From Microcystis aeruginosa NIES-4325 (GTDB lineage: Bacteria > Cyanobacteriota > Cyanobacteriia > Cyanobacteriales > Microcystaceae), in the NCBI RefSeq assembly GCF_008974145.1, contig NZ_BJKP01000005.1:62001-126000 (forward strand): DNA of 64,000 nt, written 5' to 3'. A program made the position numbers and the translations under genes. Positions within the stretch are counted from its first letter, which is position 1. Each line of letters starts with the position of its first letter. Under the pieces are notes generated by a model. It had not been told where the DNA came from, did no database searches, and saw only the letters and a program-made list of their open reading frames with translations. Below, piece by piece: positions 1-8,722 of the stretch.

Positions 1-2
1 GT

Positions 3-65
3 CGCGAGAAACTGCTGCAGGATACCCAAGCAACCATCGAAAAAATCGTTTCCCGTCATTTCTAG
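3..65 (+). CDS. C-terminal end of an unidentified protein (cut by window edge)
   Basis: An open frame runs in from the window edge and ends in TAG at 63-65. It encodes about 20 residues ending in EKIVSRHF, with a helical, charged character typical of a protein C-terminus. Of the three frames this is the most protein-like. The family cannot be recognised from so little sequence. Confidence 0.45.
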   Translation, partial: REKLLQDTQATIEKIVSRHF

Positions 66-202
66 TTGACCGATTTTACCATAGTCATTTGAGCCGCAGA
101 ACAGACAATACAGCAAGCTGGGGAATATTTTGGCCTTCTTGGGTTTATGGTGATGAACGCCTCTACCAGTCACAGCTGCTGCAATGTGAACATTTTTCAG
201 CC

Positions 203-229
203 AAGAGCCAAGAGAGGCTCTTTTTTTTC
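203..229 (+). terminator. intrinsic terminator
   Basis: AAGAGCC (203-209) pairs with GGCTCTT (216-222) around a six-base loop and runs into an eight-base T tract. It lies 140 bases after the stop of the partial upstream gene and probably ends that transcript. Confidence 0.7.
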
Positions 230-389
230 TGATATTGAGAGAATAAACCTGAATCCCATACCATAAAAACGCAAAAAAAACTGTATTAAAAATAGCAGAA
301 ATGGGCTTAAAAAAAAATTAAGATATAACTGGGTGTTTCACATCTACTTAACCTTAAATCAACTAAACTTTACAGAAAACAGTTTGCCA

Positions 390-1046
390 ATGAAAGTCAC
401 GATTGCACCGATTGTTTTATCCACTGCCACTTTAGGCTTGATGTTGGGTGTGGCACAAAACGCCCAAGCCGCCCCCGCCCTGATTCCTGATATCACTGCC
501 TCAACCAATATGGGGAACTCTTTGTTGTTTCCTGGTATAGTCGAGACCGTCAATGGGGACGGGTTGCCAGGTAACAACCCAAGTCTGACGGGCAATCATA
601 ATTTGTCAGCAGGGGGTAATGCTTGGATTTCAGCTTTAGGCAGTTCCACTGGCAATATCACTTTTAATCTCGGTCGTGCCTATAGTCTCGAAGGTTTTAG
701 CTTCTGGAACCTTAGCGGTTTTCTTGTTCGCAATCTGGGGATTAATGGCGTAACGGTTCAATCCTCCACCAATGGTACGACTTGGACTACCATACCAGGC
801 GCCCCTACTTCCTTCGCTCGTGGAAATTTACTTATTCAGCCTCCACAAGTGTTTAGTTTTAGCCCAGTTACTGCGTCTTCTGTCCGGTTTGTTGTTAATA
901 GTAACTTTCAATCACTTCCAGGTTTTCTTCGTAGTACTGGCTTCTCTGAGGTTCAATTTAAGGGAACTCCCATTCCCGAACCTTCTTCCTTGCTTGCCCT
1001 GTTAGCCGTTGGTTTAGCGGGTGTTGGTTTAAGAAAAAGAAGTTAA
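390..1046 (+). CDS. PEP-CTERM sorting domain protein, discoidin-like
   Basis: Exported protein of about 218 residues. The frame is open from 333, but ATG at 390 places the start directly before a signal peptide (MKVTIAPIVL..., with NAQA before the probable cut) and is preferred. The middle is rich in Asn, Ser and Gly, and NLGRAYSLEGFSFWNLSG resembles the beta-sandwich of F5/8 type C (discoidin) carbohydrate-binding domains. The C-terminus has the full PEP-CTERM signature: PIPEPSS, a hydrophobic helix, then GLRKRS. Family knowledge says exosortase recognises this tail and the protein ends up at the cell surface or in the extracellular matrix. No exosortase is in the window. The ligand is unknown. 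Confidence 0.85.
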   Translation: MKVTIAPIVLSTATLGLMLGVAQNAQAAPALIPDITASTNMGNSLLFPGIVETVNGDGLPGNNPSLTGNHNLSAGGNAWISALGSSTGNITFNLGRAYSLEGFSFWNLSGFLVRNLGINGVTVQSSTNGTTWTTIPGAPTSFARGNLLIQPPQVFSFSPVTASSVRFVVNSNFQSLPGFLRSTGFSEVQFKGTPIPEPSSLLALLAVGLAGVGLRKRS

Positions 1047-1059
1047 TAGTTAGATGGCA

Positions 1060-1098
1060 AGGATGGTTAATTACCCTTAGCCATCCTCTCCCCACTTT
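1060..1098 (+). terminator. strong hairpin between convergent genes
   Basis: AGGATGGTTAA (1060-1070) pairs with TTAGCCATCCT (1077-1087) over 11 base pairs, one of them G-U, around the loop TTACCC. A pyrimidine-rich CTCCCCACTTTT follows. It lies 13 bases after the PEP-CTERM stop and probably ends that transcript. A related but unpaired sequence occurs near 48050-48075 on the other strand, so this may have arisen from a dispersed repeat. Confidence 0.6.
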
Positions 1099-1128
1099 TC
1101 TTAAACAGGATTTAGTCTAGGATACCTG

Positions 1129-1812
1129 CTAGGAATAAAGAAAAATGATATTACTTTCGATCGCCCACTGAGTCAATTCCGTGCGATTATGAAGACCAGT
1201 TTTATGAAGCATATTCGACACATGACTTTCGATTGTCCGTTGACTAACATTGAGTTTTGTTGCGATTTCCCGATTAGCCAGTCCTTGAGCGACCATTTGT
1301 ACTACTTTTAACTCCGTTGGGGTTAATTCCACATTACCCGGAACCTGAAAAGAGGTGACATCTGGAGAATGAACGCGGGCGCTGCGTTTCAGCAACCGGC
1401 CCGCTTGTGTGAGGGAAGACTCCACCAGGGCTACTAATTCTTCCGGTTCAAAGGGTTTGACCATATAAAAATCAGCCCCGGCGGTTAAACCTGTCACCTT
1501 GTCCTGACTTTGATCCTTAGGGGAGAGAAAGATCACGGGAAGGCCACTAAAACGACTGTCCTGACGAATTTTTTCGAGGAAGGCATGACCGTCCATTTCC
1601 GGCATGATCAGATCGCAGATAATCATATCGGGCATTTCCCTTGCTTTGGCAGCATTTGCCCCACGTTCGAGGATTTCTAAGGCCTCCCGACCGTTTTCTG
1701 CGGTTGTCACCCTATAACCACGAAACTCTAGATAATCCTTCACCAAAAGTATTAAATTTGGGTCATCGTCGATTAATAAAAGTTGTTTGTTGTCTTTGTT
1801 GGTCTCTTTCAT
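1129..1812 (-). CDS. NarL/LuxR-family response regulator
   Basis: Two-component response regulator of 227 residues. The receiver domain (about 11-128) has the acidic pocket LLIDDDP (15-17), the phospho-acceptor Asp67 in IICDLIMPEMD, Ser97 and the conserved Lys119 in MVKPF. A C-terminal LuxR-type helix-turn-helix starts at ELTPTELKVV and includes ANREIATKLNVSQRTIESHV. It should bind DNA after phosphorylation by a histidine kinase; none is adjacent. The layout matches the cyanobacterial and plastid Ycf29/Rre1 group, but I cannot fix the orthologue from memory. It is convergent with the PEP-CTERM gene and 99 bases downstream of the [2Fe-2S] protein gene. Confidence 0.88.
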   Translation of the reverse strand: MKETNKDNKQLLLIDDDPNLILLVKDYLEFRGYRVTTAENGREALEILERGANAAKAREMPDMIICDLIMPEMDGHAFLEKIRQDSRFSGLPVIFLSPKDQSQDKVTGLTAGADFYMVKPFEPEELVALVESSLTQAGRLLKRSARVHSPDVTSFQVPGNVELTPTELKVVQMVAQGLANREIATKLNVSQRTIESHVSNMLHKTGLHNRTELTQWAIESNIIFLYS

Positions 1813-1911
1813 CGCTATTTTCCGGGCTGCAGGGTTGGGGGAATGGAGACGGACAAAGGATCGACAGGCAAAAGGTAAAAGGTAGTTAGATATGTGTAGT
1901 TAATTAGGGTT

Positions 1912-2367
1912 TCAGTTAGTTTTAACGCTGTTTTCCTCTATTGTTTCCGGTTCTCCTCCCGGACAGTTCAGGGAAATTGCCGGTAAATCGTGGCAAAGGA
2001 AAGCATATTCGGTGACGATTTGATTACCGATTAGGTGTTCTTGGATAATTCTTTCGATCGCTTCCTTGTTTACCCTTCCATACCAGACCCCTTCCGGGTA
2101 CACTAATAAAATCGGACCCTGGCTGCAAACCCGCAAACAGTTGGCTTTAGTGCGAAAAATACAACCTGGACGGTCCGCGCTAGGGCGATCGAGTTCTAAT
2201 TCACTTAACCGTTTCTTTAAATAATCCCACACTTCTAACCCTTCTTGCTTGTCACAGCATTTTGGCTTAGTCTGATCGCAGCAGAGAAATAGATGACGCT
2301 GGATCTGGGCCAGTCCCAACTTAGCCACATTTTCCCCCAAGATATCTCTGGTGTCTGTTTCTTCCAT
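1912..2367 (-). CDS. thioredoxin-like (2Fe-2S) ferredoxin domain protein
   Basis: Protein of 151 residues. Its core has HLFLCCDQTKPKCC near the N-terminus, then CLRVCSQGPILLVYPEG, a stretch seen in the thioredoxin-like [2Fe-2S] ferredoxin family (NuoE/hydrogenase-subunit type, often DUF1636-like or 'ferredoxin' in cyanobacteria). The four Cys spaced across both segments would hold the cluster. VWYGRVNKEAIERIIQEHL is the usual helix that follows. It is soluble, with no signal peptide. The electron partner is unknown. An acidic C-terminal tail (GGEPETIEENS) is added. It shares orientation with the response-regulator gene downstream. Confidence 0.8.
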   Translation of the reverse strand: MEETDTRDILGENVAKLGLAQIQRHLFLCCDQTKPKCCDKQEGLEVWDYLKKRLSELELDRPSADRPGCIFRTKANCLRVCSQGPILLVYPEGVWYGRVNKEAIERIIQEHLIGNQIVTEYAFLCHDLPAISLNCPGGEPETIEENSVKTN

Positions 2368-2422
2368 AAATTTTTTTTATCAACTAAACTCTTGACATTG
2401 AATAGAAAATGTGCATAGCCGA

Positions 2423-2725
2423 CTAAACTTTCGGTTTGAGGATGTAACGATAGATGAGATAAAAGATAGCGGCGAGGATTAAAGCACTTAAAACTGCGCT
2501 AACTAGGCGTAAAATTGCCGTTAAAATGGAAAAAGTCACAAAAACCCCCGCCACTGCCACAACTACCTGTGCTGGTGTGGACAGGCTGCCGTACCAAGTT
2601 TTCACTTTTTCAACAGTGGCAGCGAAACTAACCGGGGTATCAACGGGGGGGAAATCGTCGGTTTCAATTTCCACTTCCACTTCCTCTGGGGTATATTTAG
2701 TATCGAACGGTTCGGGAGACTGCAT
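2423..2725 (-). CDS. CAAD domain (CURT1-like) thylakoid membrane protein
   Basis: Protein of 100 residues. ATG at 2725 is chosen over a GTG two codons earlier. An acidic N-terminus (EEVEVEIETDDFP) precedes an amphipathic segment and two closely spaced membrane helices (VVVAVAGVFVTFSILTAI and LVSAVLSALILAAIFYLIY), ending in ILKPKV. This is the layout of the CAAD domain shared with plant CURVATURE THYLAKOID1 and cyanobacterial CurT, which bend thylakoid membranes. CurT itself or one of its paralogues is possible. Confidence 0.8.
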   Translation of the reverse strand: MQSPEPFDTKYTPEEVEVEIETDDFPPVDTPVSFAATVEKVKTWYGSLSTPAQVVVAVAGVFVTFSILTAILRLVSAVLSALILAAIFYLIYRYILKPKV

Positions 2726-2807
2726 AAACACTCAAGCTACTTAACACTTCATCCCTATTTTATCGGTGATTGGGGTTGACAGGGGTTGAGGCCAGATTAA
2801 TGTAACA

Positions 2808-3242
2808 ATGAGTTTATCAATAGCTAAACCACCAGAATCCATGAGCCTATCGACTGCCACCGTTACCGCCATCAATTATCCTGATGCTACCATCACCAGG
2901 GCCGAACGCGCCCTCTGTTGTTCTCCTTTCCGTGTCACCCTATTTGCGGCTATGCTGGAGCGAAGTGTATCACTTTTAAGCATCCCTGGTGCTGGGGGTT
3001 TGGAGAAAGGTTATACTTCCAGACTGCTGACGGAAGCAGCAGCGGAAAGCTATCTTCTCTGGTTGATTAAAGTGGGAATTTTGCGGCGCGAAGTAGATGG
3101 ACAGGGAATAACCGATAGTTTTCGTCTCACTCCTTTAGGGAGAAAATTAATAGAAAAATGGCAACCCCAAGGAGACTTTTTCCCTCAACCCACTTTCTGG
3201 CAAAGATTTGTCAATACTCTGCAACGTTGGTTTTCTTTTTAA
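2808..3242 (+). CDS. conserved cyanobacterial protein (Npun_F0494-like)
   Basis: Soluble protein of 144 residues starting at ATG 2808. The sequence RAERALCCSPFRVTLFAAM followed by a winged-helix-like C-terminal half (SYLLWLIKVGILRRE...FRLTPLGRKLIEKW) resembles a small cyanobacteria-restricted family, as I recall the Npun_F0494 group. The 'LTPLGRKLIE' pattern is often found at the wing of helix-turn-helix proteins, so DNA binding is possible but not shown. It stands alone between the CAAD gene and cobQ, and a heptamer repeat tract follows its stop codon. Confidence 0.7.
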   Translation: MSLSIAKPPESMSLSTATVTAINYPDATITRAERALCCSPFRVTLFAAMLERSVSLLSIPGAGGLEKGYTSRLLTEAAAESYLLWLIKVGILRREVDGQGITDSFRLTPLGRKLIEKWQPQGDFFPQPTFWQRFVNTLQRWFSF

Positions 3243-3262
3243 TGGTGTCAGGAGTCGGGAGT

Positions 3263-3314
3263 CAGTTATCAGTTATCAGTTATCAGTTATCAGTTATCAG
3301 TTATCAGTTATCAG
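3263..3314 (+). repeat. heptamer tandem repeat, 7 x CAGTTAT
   Basis: Seven perfect copies of CAGTTAT (3263-3311) plus a partial CAG, followed by two copies of a CAGATGTGAGTTTT variant (to about 3340). This is the short tandemly repeated repetitive class of cyanobacteria. The rest of the 219-base gap to cobQ holds no gene or riboswitch that I can see. Confidence 0.95.
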
Positions 3315-3461
3315 ATGTGAGTTTTCAGATGTGAGTTTTCAGTTATTAGCCTCTTGCATGAGTGCCTGTCCTTATAAGTAGCATATACTCAACGGATTTA
3401 GTATCAACTGATTACTGTTTACCGATTACTGTTCACTGAAAATGCTCAATAAAAAAACTAG

Positions 3462-4937
3462 ATGAAAGCAATTATGGTAGTGGGGACGACTTCCCACGCG
3501 GGTAAATCTTTTTTAACTGCCGCTTTATGTCGTTTATTCAACCGGAAAGGTTGGCAGGTAACACCCTTTAAAGGTCAGAATATGGCCCTTAATGCCTATG
3601 TTACCGCTGGAGGGGAAGAAATGGGTCACGCCCAGGCGGTGCAAGCATGGGCTGCGGGGACAATTCCCCGGGTAGAAATGAACCCAATTTTATTAAAACC
3701 CCAGGGAAATATGACCTCTCAGGTGATTATTAAAGGCAAGGCTGTTGGTGTCACCACGGCAGCGGATTATTATCAGAATTATTTTGACCAAGGTTGGCAA
3801 GCAATTAAAGAATCTTTAGCTAAATTATCGGCAGAATTTGATCTAGTTGTCTGTGAAGGTGCGGGAAGTCCGGCGGAAATAAATCTCAAACATCGGGATT
3901 TAACTAATATGCGGGTGGCTAAATATCTCGATGCCGCTACTATTTTAGTGGTGGATATTGATCGCGGGGGGGCTTTTGCTCACGTCGTTGGTACGTTAGA
4001 ATTATTAGAACCGGAGGAAAGAGCTTTAATTAAAGGTATTGTGATCAATAAATTTCGCGGACAAAAATCTCTCTTAGATTCGGGGATTACTTGGCTAGAA
4101 GATTATACAAAAATTCCCGTCTTAGGAGTTCTTCCCTATAGCGATATCTTTTTAAGTGCCGAGGATTCTCTCAGTTTACTCGATCGCCCCGCCCAAAAAC
4201 CCAAAGCTGAACTAAATATCAGTGTCATTCGTCTGCCTCATATCGCTAATTTTACTGATTTTGACCCTCTTTGTGGTGAAGCAACGGTTAATGTCCGTTA
4301 TCTAGAATTACAGGAATCTTTAGGTGATCCCGATGGGGTAATTATCCCCGGTTCTAAAACCACTGTCGCTGATTTAATTGCTCTTAATGAAAGTGGTATG
4401 GCTAATCAATTACAAGCCTATCACCAAAGGGGAGGTATTATCTTTGGCATCTGTGGTGGTTTGCAAATGTTAGGGCGATTAATCTTGGATCCTGACCATC
4501 AAGAAGGTTCCGATAGTGAGGCAGCTGGCTTAAATTTATTGCCATTGAAAACGGTAATTACTGCCGAAAAAATTACTCGTCAACGACACGTTTTATCCAA
4601 TTATCCCCAAGGGGGTTTACCAGTAACAGGATACGAAATTCACCAGGGAATAAGCGCATGGGAAAGTGAATCAGGTTATCAAAAAATGTTCGTGGAAGAT
4701 GCTAGTCTAGGAATTGTCAATGATTCTCTGTCAATTTGGGGCTGTTATTTACATGGTATCTTTGATAATGGTTCTTGGCGAAGAAATTGGCTAAATCATC
4801 TGCGTCAGCGTCGCGGTTTATTATCTTTGCCTACGGGAATTGCTAACTATAGTGAACAAAGAGAAATAACCCTAGATAATATGGCTAATTTACTGGAAGA
4901 ACATTTAAATCTTAACCCTATTTTTGCTCATTTGTAA
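3462..4937 (+). CDS. cobQ: cobyric acid synthase
   Basis: Enzyme of 491 residues that amidates the b, d, e and g carboxylates of adenosylcobyrinic acid a,c-diamide during cobalamin or pseudocobalamin synthesis, using ATP and glutamine. The N-terminal dethiobiotin-synthetase-like domain opens with the P-loop VGTTSHAGKSFLTAAL and has DIDRGGAFAHVVG near residue 168. The C-terminal class I glutamine amidotransferase-like domain carries the nucleophile Cys331 in FGICGGLQMLG and a His at about 431 in YLHGIFDN. Length is normal for the family. A ferredoxin gene starts nine bases after the stop. No other cob genes are nearby. Confidence 0.97.
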   Translation: MKAIMVVGTTSHAGKSFLTAALCRLFNRKGWQVTPFKGQNMALNAYVTAGGEEMGHAQAVQAWAAGTIPRVEMNPILLKPQGNMTSQVIIKGKAVGVTTAADYYQNYFDQGWQAIKESLAKLSAEFDLVVCEGAGSPAEINLKHRDLTNMRVAKYLDAATILVVDIDRGGAFAHVVGTLELLEPEERALIKGIVINKFRGQKSLLDSGITWLEDYTKIPVLGVLPYSDIFLSAEDSLSLLDRPAQKPKAELNISVIRLPHIANFTDFDPLCGEATVNVRYLELQESLGDPDGVIIPGSKTTVADLIALNESGMANQLQAYHQRGGIIFGICGGLQMLGRLILDPDHQEGSDSEAAGLNLLPLKTVITAEKITRQRHVLSNYPQGGLPVTGYEIHQGISAWESESGYQKMFVEDASLGIVNDSLSIWGCYLHGIFDNGSWRRNWLNHLRQRRGLLSLPTGIANYSEQREITLDNMANLLEEHLNLNPIFAHL

Positions 4938-4946
4938 GGAGAAATT

Positions 4947-5186
4947 ATGACTATTTCAGTGCGTTTTTTACCCGATGATATCATCATGGAAGCGGAAACT
5001 GGAGAACTATTATTAGATGTGGCCAAAAAAGCAGGAATTGAGATTCCTACCGGCTGTTTAATGGGTTCCTGTCACGCCTGTGAAGTAGAATTAGATGATG
5101 GTACTCAAATTTGTAGTTGTATTACTGGTATTCCATGCGATCGAGATTCTTTAACCGTTCATTTATACTCCGATCCGCTTTGGTAG
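4947..5186 (+). CDS. plant-type [2Fe-2S] ferredoxin, short
   Basis: Ferredoxin of 79 residues. The cluster ligands follow the plant-type pattern: C at the start of CLMGSCHAC (CX4CX2C), then a later Cys in QICSCITGIPC. An AAGGAG ribosome binding site lies just before ATG 4947. It is shorter than photosynthetic PetF (about 97-99 residues), with both ends trimmed, so it is probably a specialised electron carrier. Its position nine bases after cobQ suggests co-transcription; a redox link to corrinoid metabolism is only an inference. Confidence 0.88.
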   Translation: MTISVRFLPDDIIMEAETGELLLDVAKKAGIEIPTGCLMGSCHACEVELDDGTQICSCITGIPCDRDSLTVHLYSDPLW

Positions 5187-5201
5187 GTTGATCCCTTGGA
5201 T

Positions 5202-5906
5202 CTAGTCAAACTTGGGAACAATCCAAGCCGCTATAATAGCCAATAAAACAACAATTTCTAAGACTTTATATAAGTTAAGAGATTGTAGCCACTGCCAAGT
5301 ATTGGCTAGACGCAAACTTAACCGCCATTGACGTAATTGAGATAACCATAATTTCGGATTATCTTGTTCACGAAAACCCCATTTAAGGATAGATAATAAC
5401 AGGGGAACTCCTCCCACTTTAGCAGTCATGAGCAGGTGCAGCACCAGACATACTACCATAATTAACCAACTGAGCAAATGGGCATAATACCAAAAGTGAT
5501 TTAATTCCCCTTCTGGTAGCCATTCGGAATCCATCATCCGGCCACTATACAAAGCAAAAGTGAGGGCAAAAAGAGTCAAAGTATTGACTAAACGATGGAG
5601 ACTATACCACCAAATCGGCTTACCAAATTGGGTTAATTTGTTAAGAGAATCACTTTGAATTAATCTTTTGTTGCCGCGACGAAAAGCATAGATAGCAAAA
5701 ACGGGAAAAATAATCAGAGTATAGAGGCCAAAAGTGCCATGAATACTTTCAATTTCTCGATATTCTGGTAAAGGCAGTTTTAACCAACGACCGTCAAAAG
5801 TATCATAGGTCCAATAGGCCGTAACCATGGCGGCAATGAGGGCAATTCCCGTTAATCCGTGCAGAATTCGCAGTAAAAGAGGTTGATAAGGTTGATTAGT
5901 TTTCAT
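5202..5906 (-). CDS. cytochrome b561/b6-like membrane protein
   Basis: Integral membrane protein of 234 residues. Hydrophobic segments sit at about 12-32 (LLRILHGLTGIALIAAMVTAY), 56-72, 105-122, 138-162 and 214-230. Histidines within or beside helices (RILHGLTG, SLHRLVNTL, FWYYAHLLSW, LVLHLLMTA) are candidate heme b ligands, as in the cytochrome b561/b6 N-terminal domain family. It probably moves electrons across or within the membrane. It is convergent with the ferredoxin gene (15 bases apart) and divergent from the VTE6-like gene. Confidence 0.75.
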   Translation of the reverse strand: MKTNQPYQPLLLRILHGLTGIALIAAMVTAYWTYDTFDGRWLKLPLPEYREIESIHGTFGLYTLIIFPVFAIYAFRRGNKRLIQSDSLNKLTQFGKPIWWYSLHRLVNTLTLFALTFALYSGRMMDSEWLPEGELNHFWYYAHLLSWLIMVVCLVLHLLMTAKVGGVPLLLSILKWGFREQDNPKLWLSQLRQWRLSLRLANTWQWLQSLNLYKVLEIVVLLAIIAAWIVPKFD

Positions 5907-5950
5907 GGACTCGATCGATACAATAGGGGATGTAAACTTGCCCAGATACT

Positions 5951-6691
5951 ATGTTAACTAATCCTTGGCTCGTCGCTATTCTTCTCAATACCGTCCTCCT
6001 CGGAATCGCTGCAATTGCGCCAAAAAAGCTCTTAACTCCGATGGGTTATCTCCATGCTTGGGTTTTAGGGGTAATTGTCTGGGGAAGCTTGGGATGGCGC
6101 GGTTATCTAATTGTTTTATTCTATTTCCTTGTCGGCTCTACTGTCACCCGCATCGGTTTAGCGCGCAAGGAAGCGGAGGGAATCGCCGAAAAAAGAGCGG
6201 GGGTACGCGGTCCAGAAAATGTCTGGGGTTCCGCTTTAGCGGGGGCAATTTGCGCTATCCTAAGTCTTTTTGCCGCTTCTCCCTGGAATTACCTCTTCAT
6301 ACTCGCTTATGTGGCTAGTTTTAGCACTAAATTAGCCGATACTACTGCCAGTGAGGTGGGCAAAGCTTACGGTAAAACTACTTATCTGATTACTAATTTT
6401 AAATCCGTCCCCCGGGGAACGGAAGGGGCTGTTAGTTTAGAGGGAACGATCGCCGGTTTGCTGGCAGCCACGGCTATTTCCCTGTTAGCATGGGCTATCG
6501 GTGCGATCGATCTTCTGGGTGTGTTATGGTGCGTAATTGCGGCCTTTATCGCTACCAATATCGAAAGTCTCATCGGCGCTACCCTACAAACTCGCTTTCT
6601 GTGGTTAACTAATGAATTGGTCAATGTGATCAATACGGTTATCGGTGCGATCGTCGCTATACTGTTAAGTTTGCTCTGGTCTTTCAGCTAA
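5951..6691 (+). CDS. TIGR00297/DUF92 membrane protein, VTE6-like phytyl-phosphate kinase
   Basis: Polytopic membrane protein of 246 residues with about six hydrophobic segments. The hallmark stretches KLADTTASEVGKAYGKTTYLI... and VPRGTEGAVSLEGTIAGL are typical of the DUF92/TIGR00297 family. Plant VTE6 and its cyanobacterial homologue phosphorylate phytyl phosphate to phytyl diphosphate, recycling phytol from chlorophyll into tocopherol and phylloquinone. That role is inferred from the family. It starts 44 bases from the divergent cytochrome gene and is followed after 36 bases by the binding-protein gene. Confidence 0.85.
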   Translation: MLTNPWLVAILLNTVLLGIAAIAPKKLLTPMGYLHAWVLGVIVWGSLGWRGYLIVLFYFLVGSTVTRIGLARKEAEGIAEKRAGVRGPENVWGSALAGAICAILSLFAASPWNYLFILAYVASFSTKLADTTASEVGKAYGKTTYLITNFKSVPRGTEGAVSLEGTIAGLLAATAISLLAWAIGAIDLLGVLWCVIAAFIATNIESLIGATLQTRFLWLTNELVNVINTVIGAIVAILLSLLWSFS

Positions 6692-6727
6692 AATTAAGTG
6701 ACTAAAAAAATTTTTCAGAGAATATCT

Positions 6728-7783
6728 ATGCTAAAGTGGCGTTTTTGTGCATTGTCCCTACTGTTACTGCTAACTACTGCCTGTGGGACGGAAAATCAAC
6801 CGAATTCTAGTTCTAACACTGCAAATAGTCCCGATACGGGCCGCTTGCAAACGGTGAAAAATCGCGGTAAGTTAATTTGTGGCATTAACGGAGAAGTGCC
6901 AGGGTTTAGCTTTGTTAATGAAAAAGGCGAATATTTGGGCTTAGATGTGCAAATTTGCCGAGCTATTGCGGCGGCTATCTTTGATGATCCCTCCAAAGTC
7001 GAATATCGTAAACTTAGTCCCCAAGAGAGATTTACTGCCGTACAGACGGGAGAAGTGGATATCCTCAGTCGCAACACCACCTGGACGATTAACCGGGATA
7101 CCGCCCTGGGGATGGAGTTTATCACCCCGGTTTTCTATGATGGTCAAGGAATTATGGCCACGAAAGCCAGTAATATTAAGAAATTAGAAGATTTAAGCGG
7201 AAAGTCTATTTGTGTGCTATCGGGAACCACCACAGAACAAAATCTGGCCGATGCCATGGCAAAAGCGGCAGTGCAAGGTTATAAACCGATCGTTTCCGAT
7301 GATGTGGAGGCTTTATATACAGCTTATCAGGCGGGGCGCTGTCAGGCTGTCACCTCCGATCGCTCCCAATTGGTGGCCCGGCGCTCGGTTTTTCCCCAAC
7401 CGCAGGATCATCAATTATTAGAAGTGGTAATATCGAAGGAACCCTTGGCCCCGGCCGTGGCCGATGGTGATCCCGCTTGGTCGAATGCCGTCCGCTCGAT
7501 CGTTTTTAGTTTAATTCAAGGGGAAGAATTCGGGATTAACTCAGAAAATATTGCCACTTTTGCCGACAGCAAAGACCCCAGTATTCGGCGCTTTTTGGGT
7601 ATCGATGAGAAGTTAGGCGAAGATATGGGTTTACCCAATGATTTTGCCCAAAGAGTCTTAAAACAGGTGGGTAATTACGGTGAAATTTATGATCGGGAAA
7701 TCGGTAAACCCCTGCAACTCGATCGAGGTTTAAATAATCTTTGGACAAAGGGGGGTTTATTGTATTCTCCTCCTTTTCGTTAA
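6728..7783 (+). CDS. amino-acid ABC transporter substrate-binding lipoprotein (AapJ/BztA/NatF type)
   Basis: Periplasmic solute-binding protein of about 351 residues. The frame is open from a GTG at 6698, but ATG 6728 fits a lipoprotein signal peptide with the lipobox LTTAC. The mature part is a class 3 binding protein (SBP_bac_3): VKNRGKLICGINGEVPGFSF, a DVQICRAIAAAIF helix, and RNTTWTINRDTALGMEF, which is characteristic of the AapJ/BztA subgroup for acidic, neutral or basic amino acids. In cyanobacteria NatF is the related protein. No permease or ATPase gene is adjacent, so it works with components encoded elsewhere. Confidence 0.9.
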   Translation: MLKWRFCALSLLLLLTTACGTENQPNSSSNTANSPDTGRLQTVKNRGKLICGINGEVPGFSFVNEKGEYLGLDVQICRAIAAAIFDDPSKVEYRKLSPQERFTAVQTGEVDILSRNTTWTINRDTALGMEFITPVFYDGQGIMATKASNIKKLEDLSGKSICVLSGTTTEQNLADAMAKAAVQGYKPIVSDDVEALYTAYQAGRCQAVTSDRSQLVARRSVFPQPQDHQLLEVVISKEPLAPAVADGDPAWSNAVRSIVFSLIQGEEFGINSENIATFADSKDPSIRRFLGIDEKLGEDMGLPNDFAQRVLKQVGNYGEIYDREIGKPLQLDRGLNNLWTKGGLLYSPPFR

Positions 7784-7785
7784 TT

Positions 7786-8673
7786 TTAAGATTGTGTTTC
7801 CTGACGGGGAATATAGACCCCTATGGCTGCTGGAATAACTCGAAACATGGCGGGAGTAGTGCTAGTAATTTCGCCATCGGTATTGATACTATGGGGTTTA
7901 CGAGTCTCAATTTGAATTTCTTTGCCGTTAAGAGTTCTCACCCAAGATAATAAACCCTGTTGTCCTCGCGGTAATGTCCACAAAAGCGGGAAAATTTGCC
8001 ACCAGTGTTGAATTTCTAGGCTATATAAATCTAATCTTTGATCATCAATTTGGGCATCGTAAGCGATCGGCATTCCTCCCCCATAATAACGACCATTTCC
8101 GATCGCTATTTGTAGGGTTTTAACTTTGATATTTTCTCCATCAATACCGATCATAGCAGTAAAAGGACGGGTTTTACTTAATACCTGTAGGGCTGTCCAA
8201 GCGTAGGCAAAAATTCCTAAACGTCGCTTTAAACCCTTGCTCAGTTTTTGGGTAATTTTCACACTTAATCCTAAACTAGCCACGTTGAAAAAGTATTTAT
8301 TATTTACCCAACCTAAATCGATATATTTTAAATTACCTTCCGCAATAATTCGACAAGCTTCGGCAATAGAATTCGGTATCCCTAAAGTCCGGGCTAAATC
8401 ATTAGCCGTTCCCAGAGGTATAATGCCTAAAGGCAGTTGAGTTTCTACCAACATATCCGCCATAGCATTAAGAGTCCCATCGCCACCACCGACGATAACT
8501 AAATCAATACTAGAGCGATATTTTTCCAACAAAAAAGGTATATCTTCTACCTTTTTAAAAGGGACGCTGATAATTTCAAAATCCCAATTATTAAGCAGAT
8601 CAACAGTTTGAGCAAAGTTTTCTTTACCCTTGCGTGAGTGACGATTAATTAGTAGTAAAGCTCTTTTAGTCAT
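7786..8673 (-). CDS. diacylglycerol kinase catalytic domain (YegS/BmrU-type lipid kinase)
   Basis: Kinase of 295 residues. NRHSRKGKENF is the N-terminal nucleotide-contact region. VIVGGGDGTLNAMADML (about residues 60-77) is the signature GGGDGT loop, and PLGIIPLGTANDLARTLG binds phosphate. The C-terminal beta-sandwich ends with SINTDGE. Family members phosphorylate diacylglycerol or similar lipids. It is convergent with the binding-protein gene, with two bases between stop codons. Confidence 0.9.
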   Translation of the reverse strand: MTKRALLLINRHSRKGKENFAQTVDLLNNWDFEIISVPFKKVEDIPFLLEKYRSSIDLVIVGGGDGTLNAMADMLVETQLPLGIIPLGTANDLARTLGIPNSIAEACRIIAEGNLKYIDLGWVNNKYFFNVASLGLSVKITQKLSKGLKRRLGIFAYAWTALQVLSKTRPFTAMIGIDGENIKVKTLQIAIGNGRYYGGGMPIAYDAQIDDQRLDLYSLEIQHWWQIFPLLWTLPRGQQGLLSWVRTLNGKEIQIETRKPHSINTDGEITSTTPAMFRVIPAAIGVYIPRQETQS

Positions 8674-8722
8674 AGGTAAGTTTCTTAGCAGTGCAAGGAT
8701 AAAGATTAAGCTGCCCGCGAAT

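Noticed and set aside
3263-3314. Possible CRISPR array
   Set aside because: The unit is only seven bases and has no spacers; it is a simple heptamer tract.
3315-3461. Cobalamin riboswitch before cobQ
   Set aside because: The stretch is short, repeat-rich and lacks a B12-box-like sequence.
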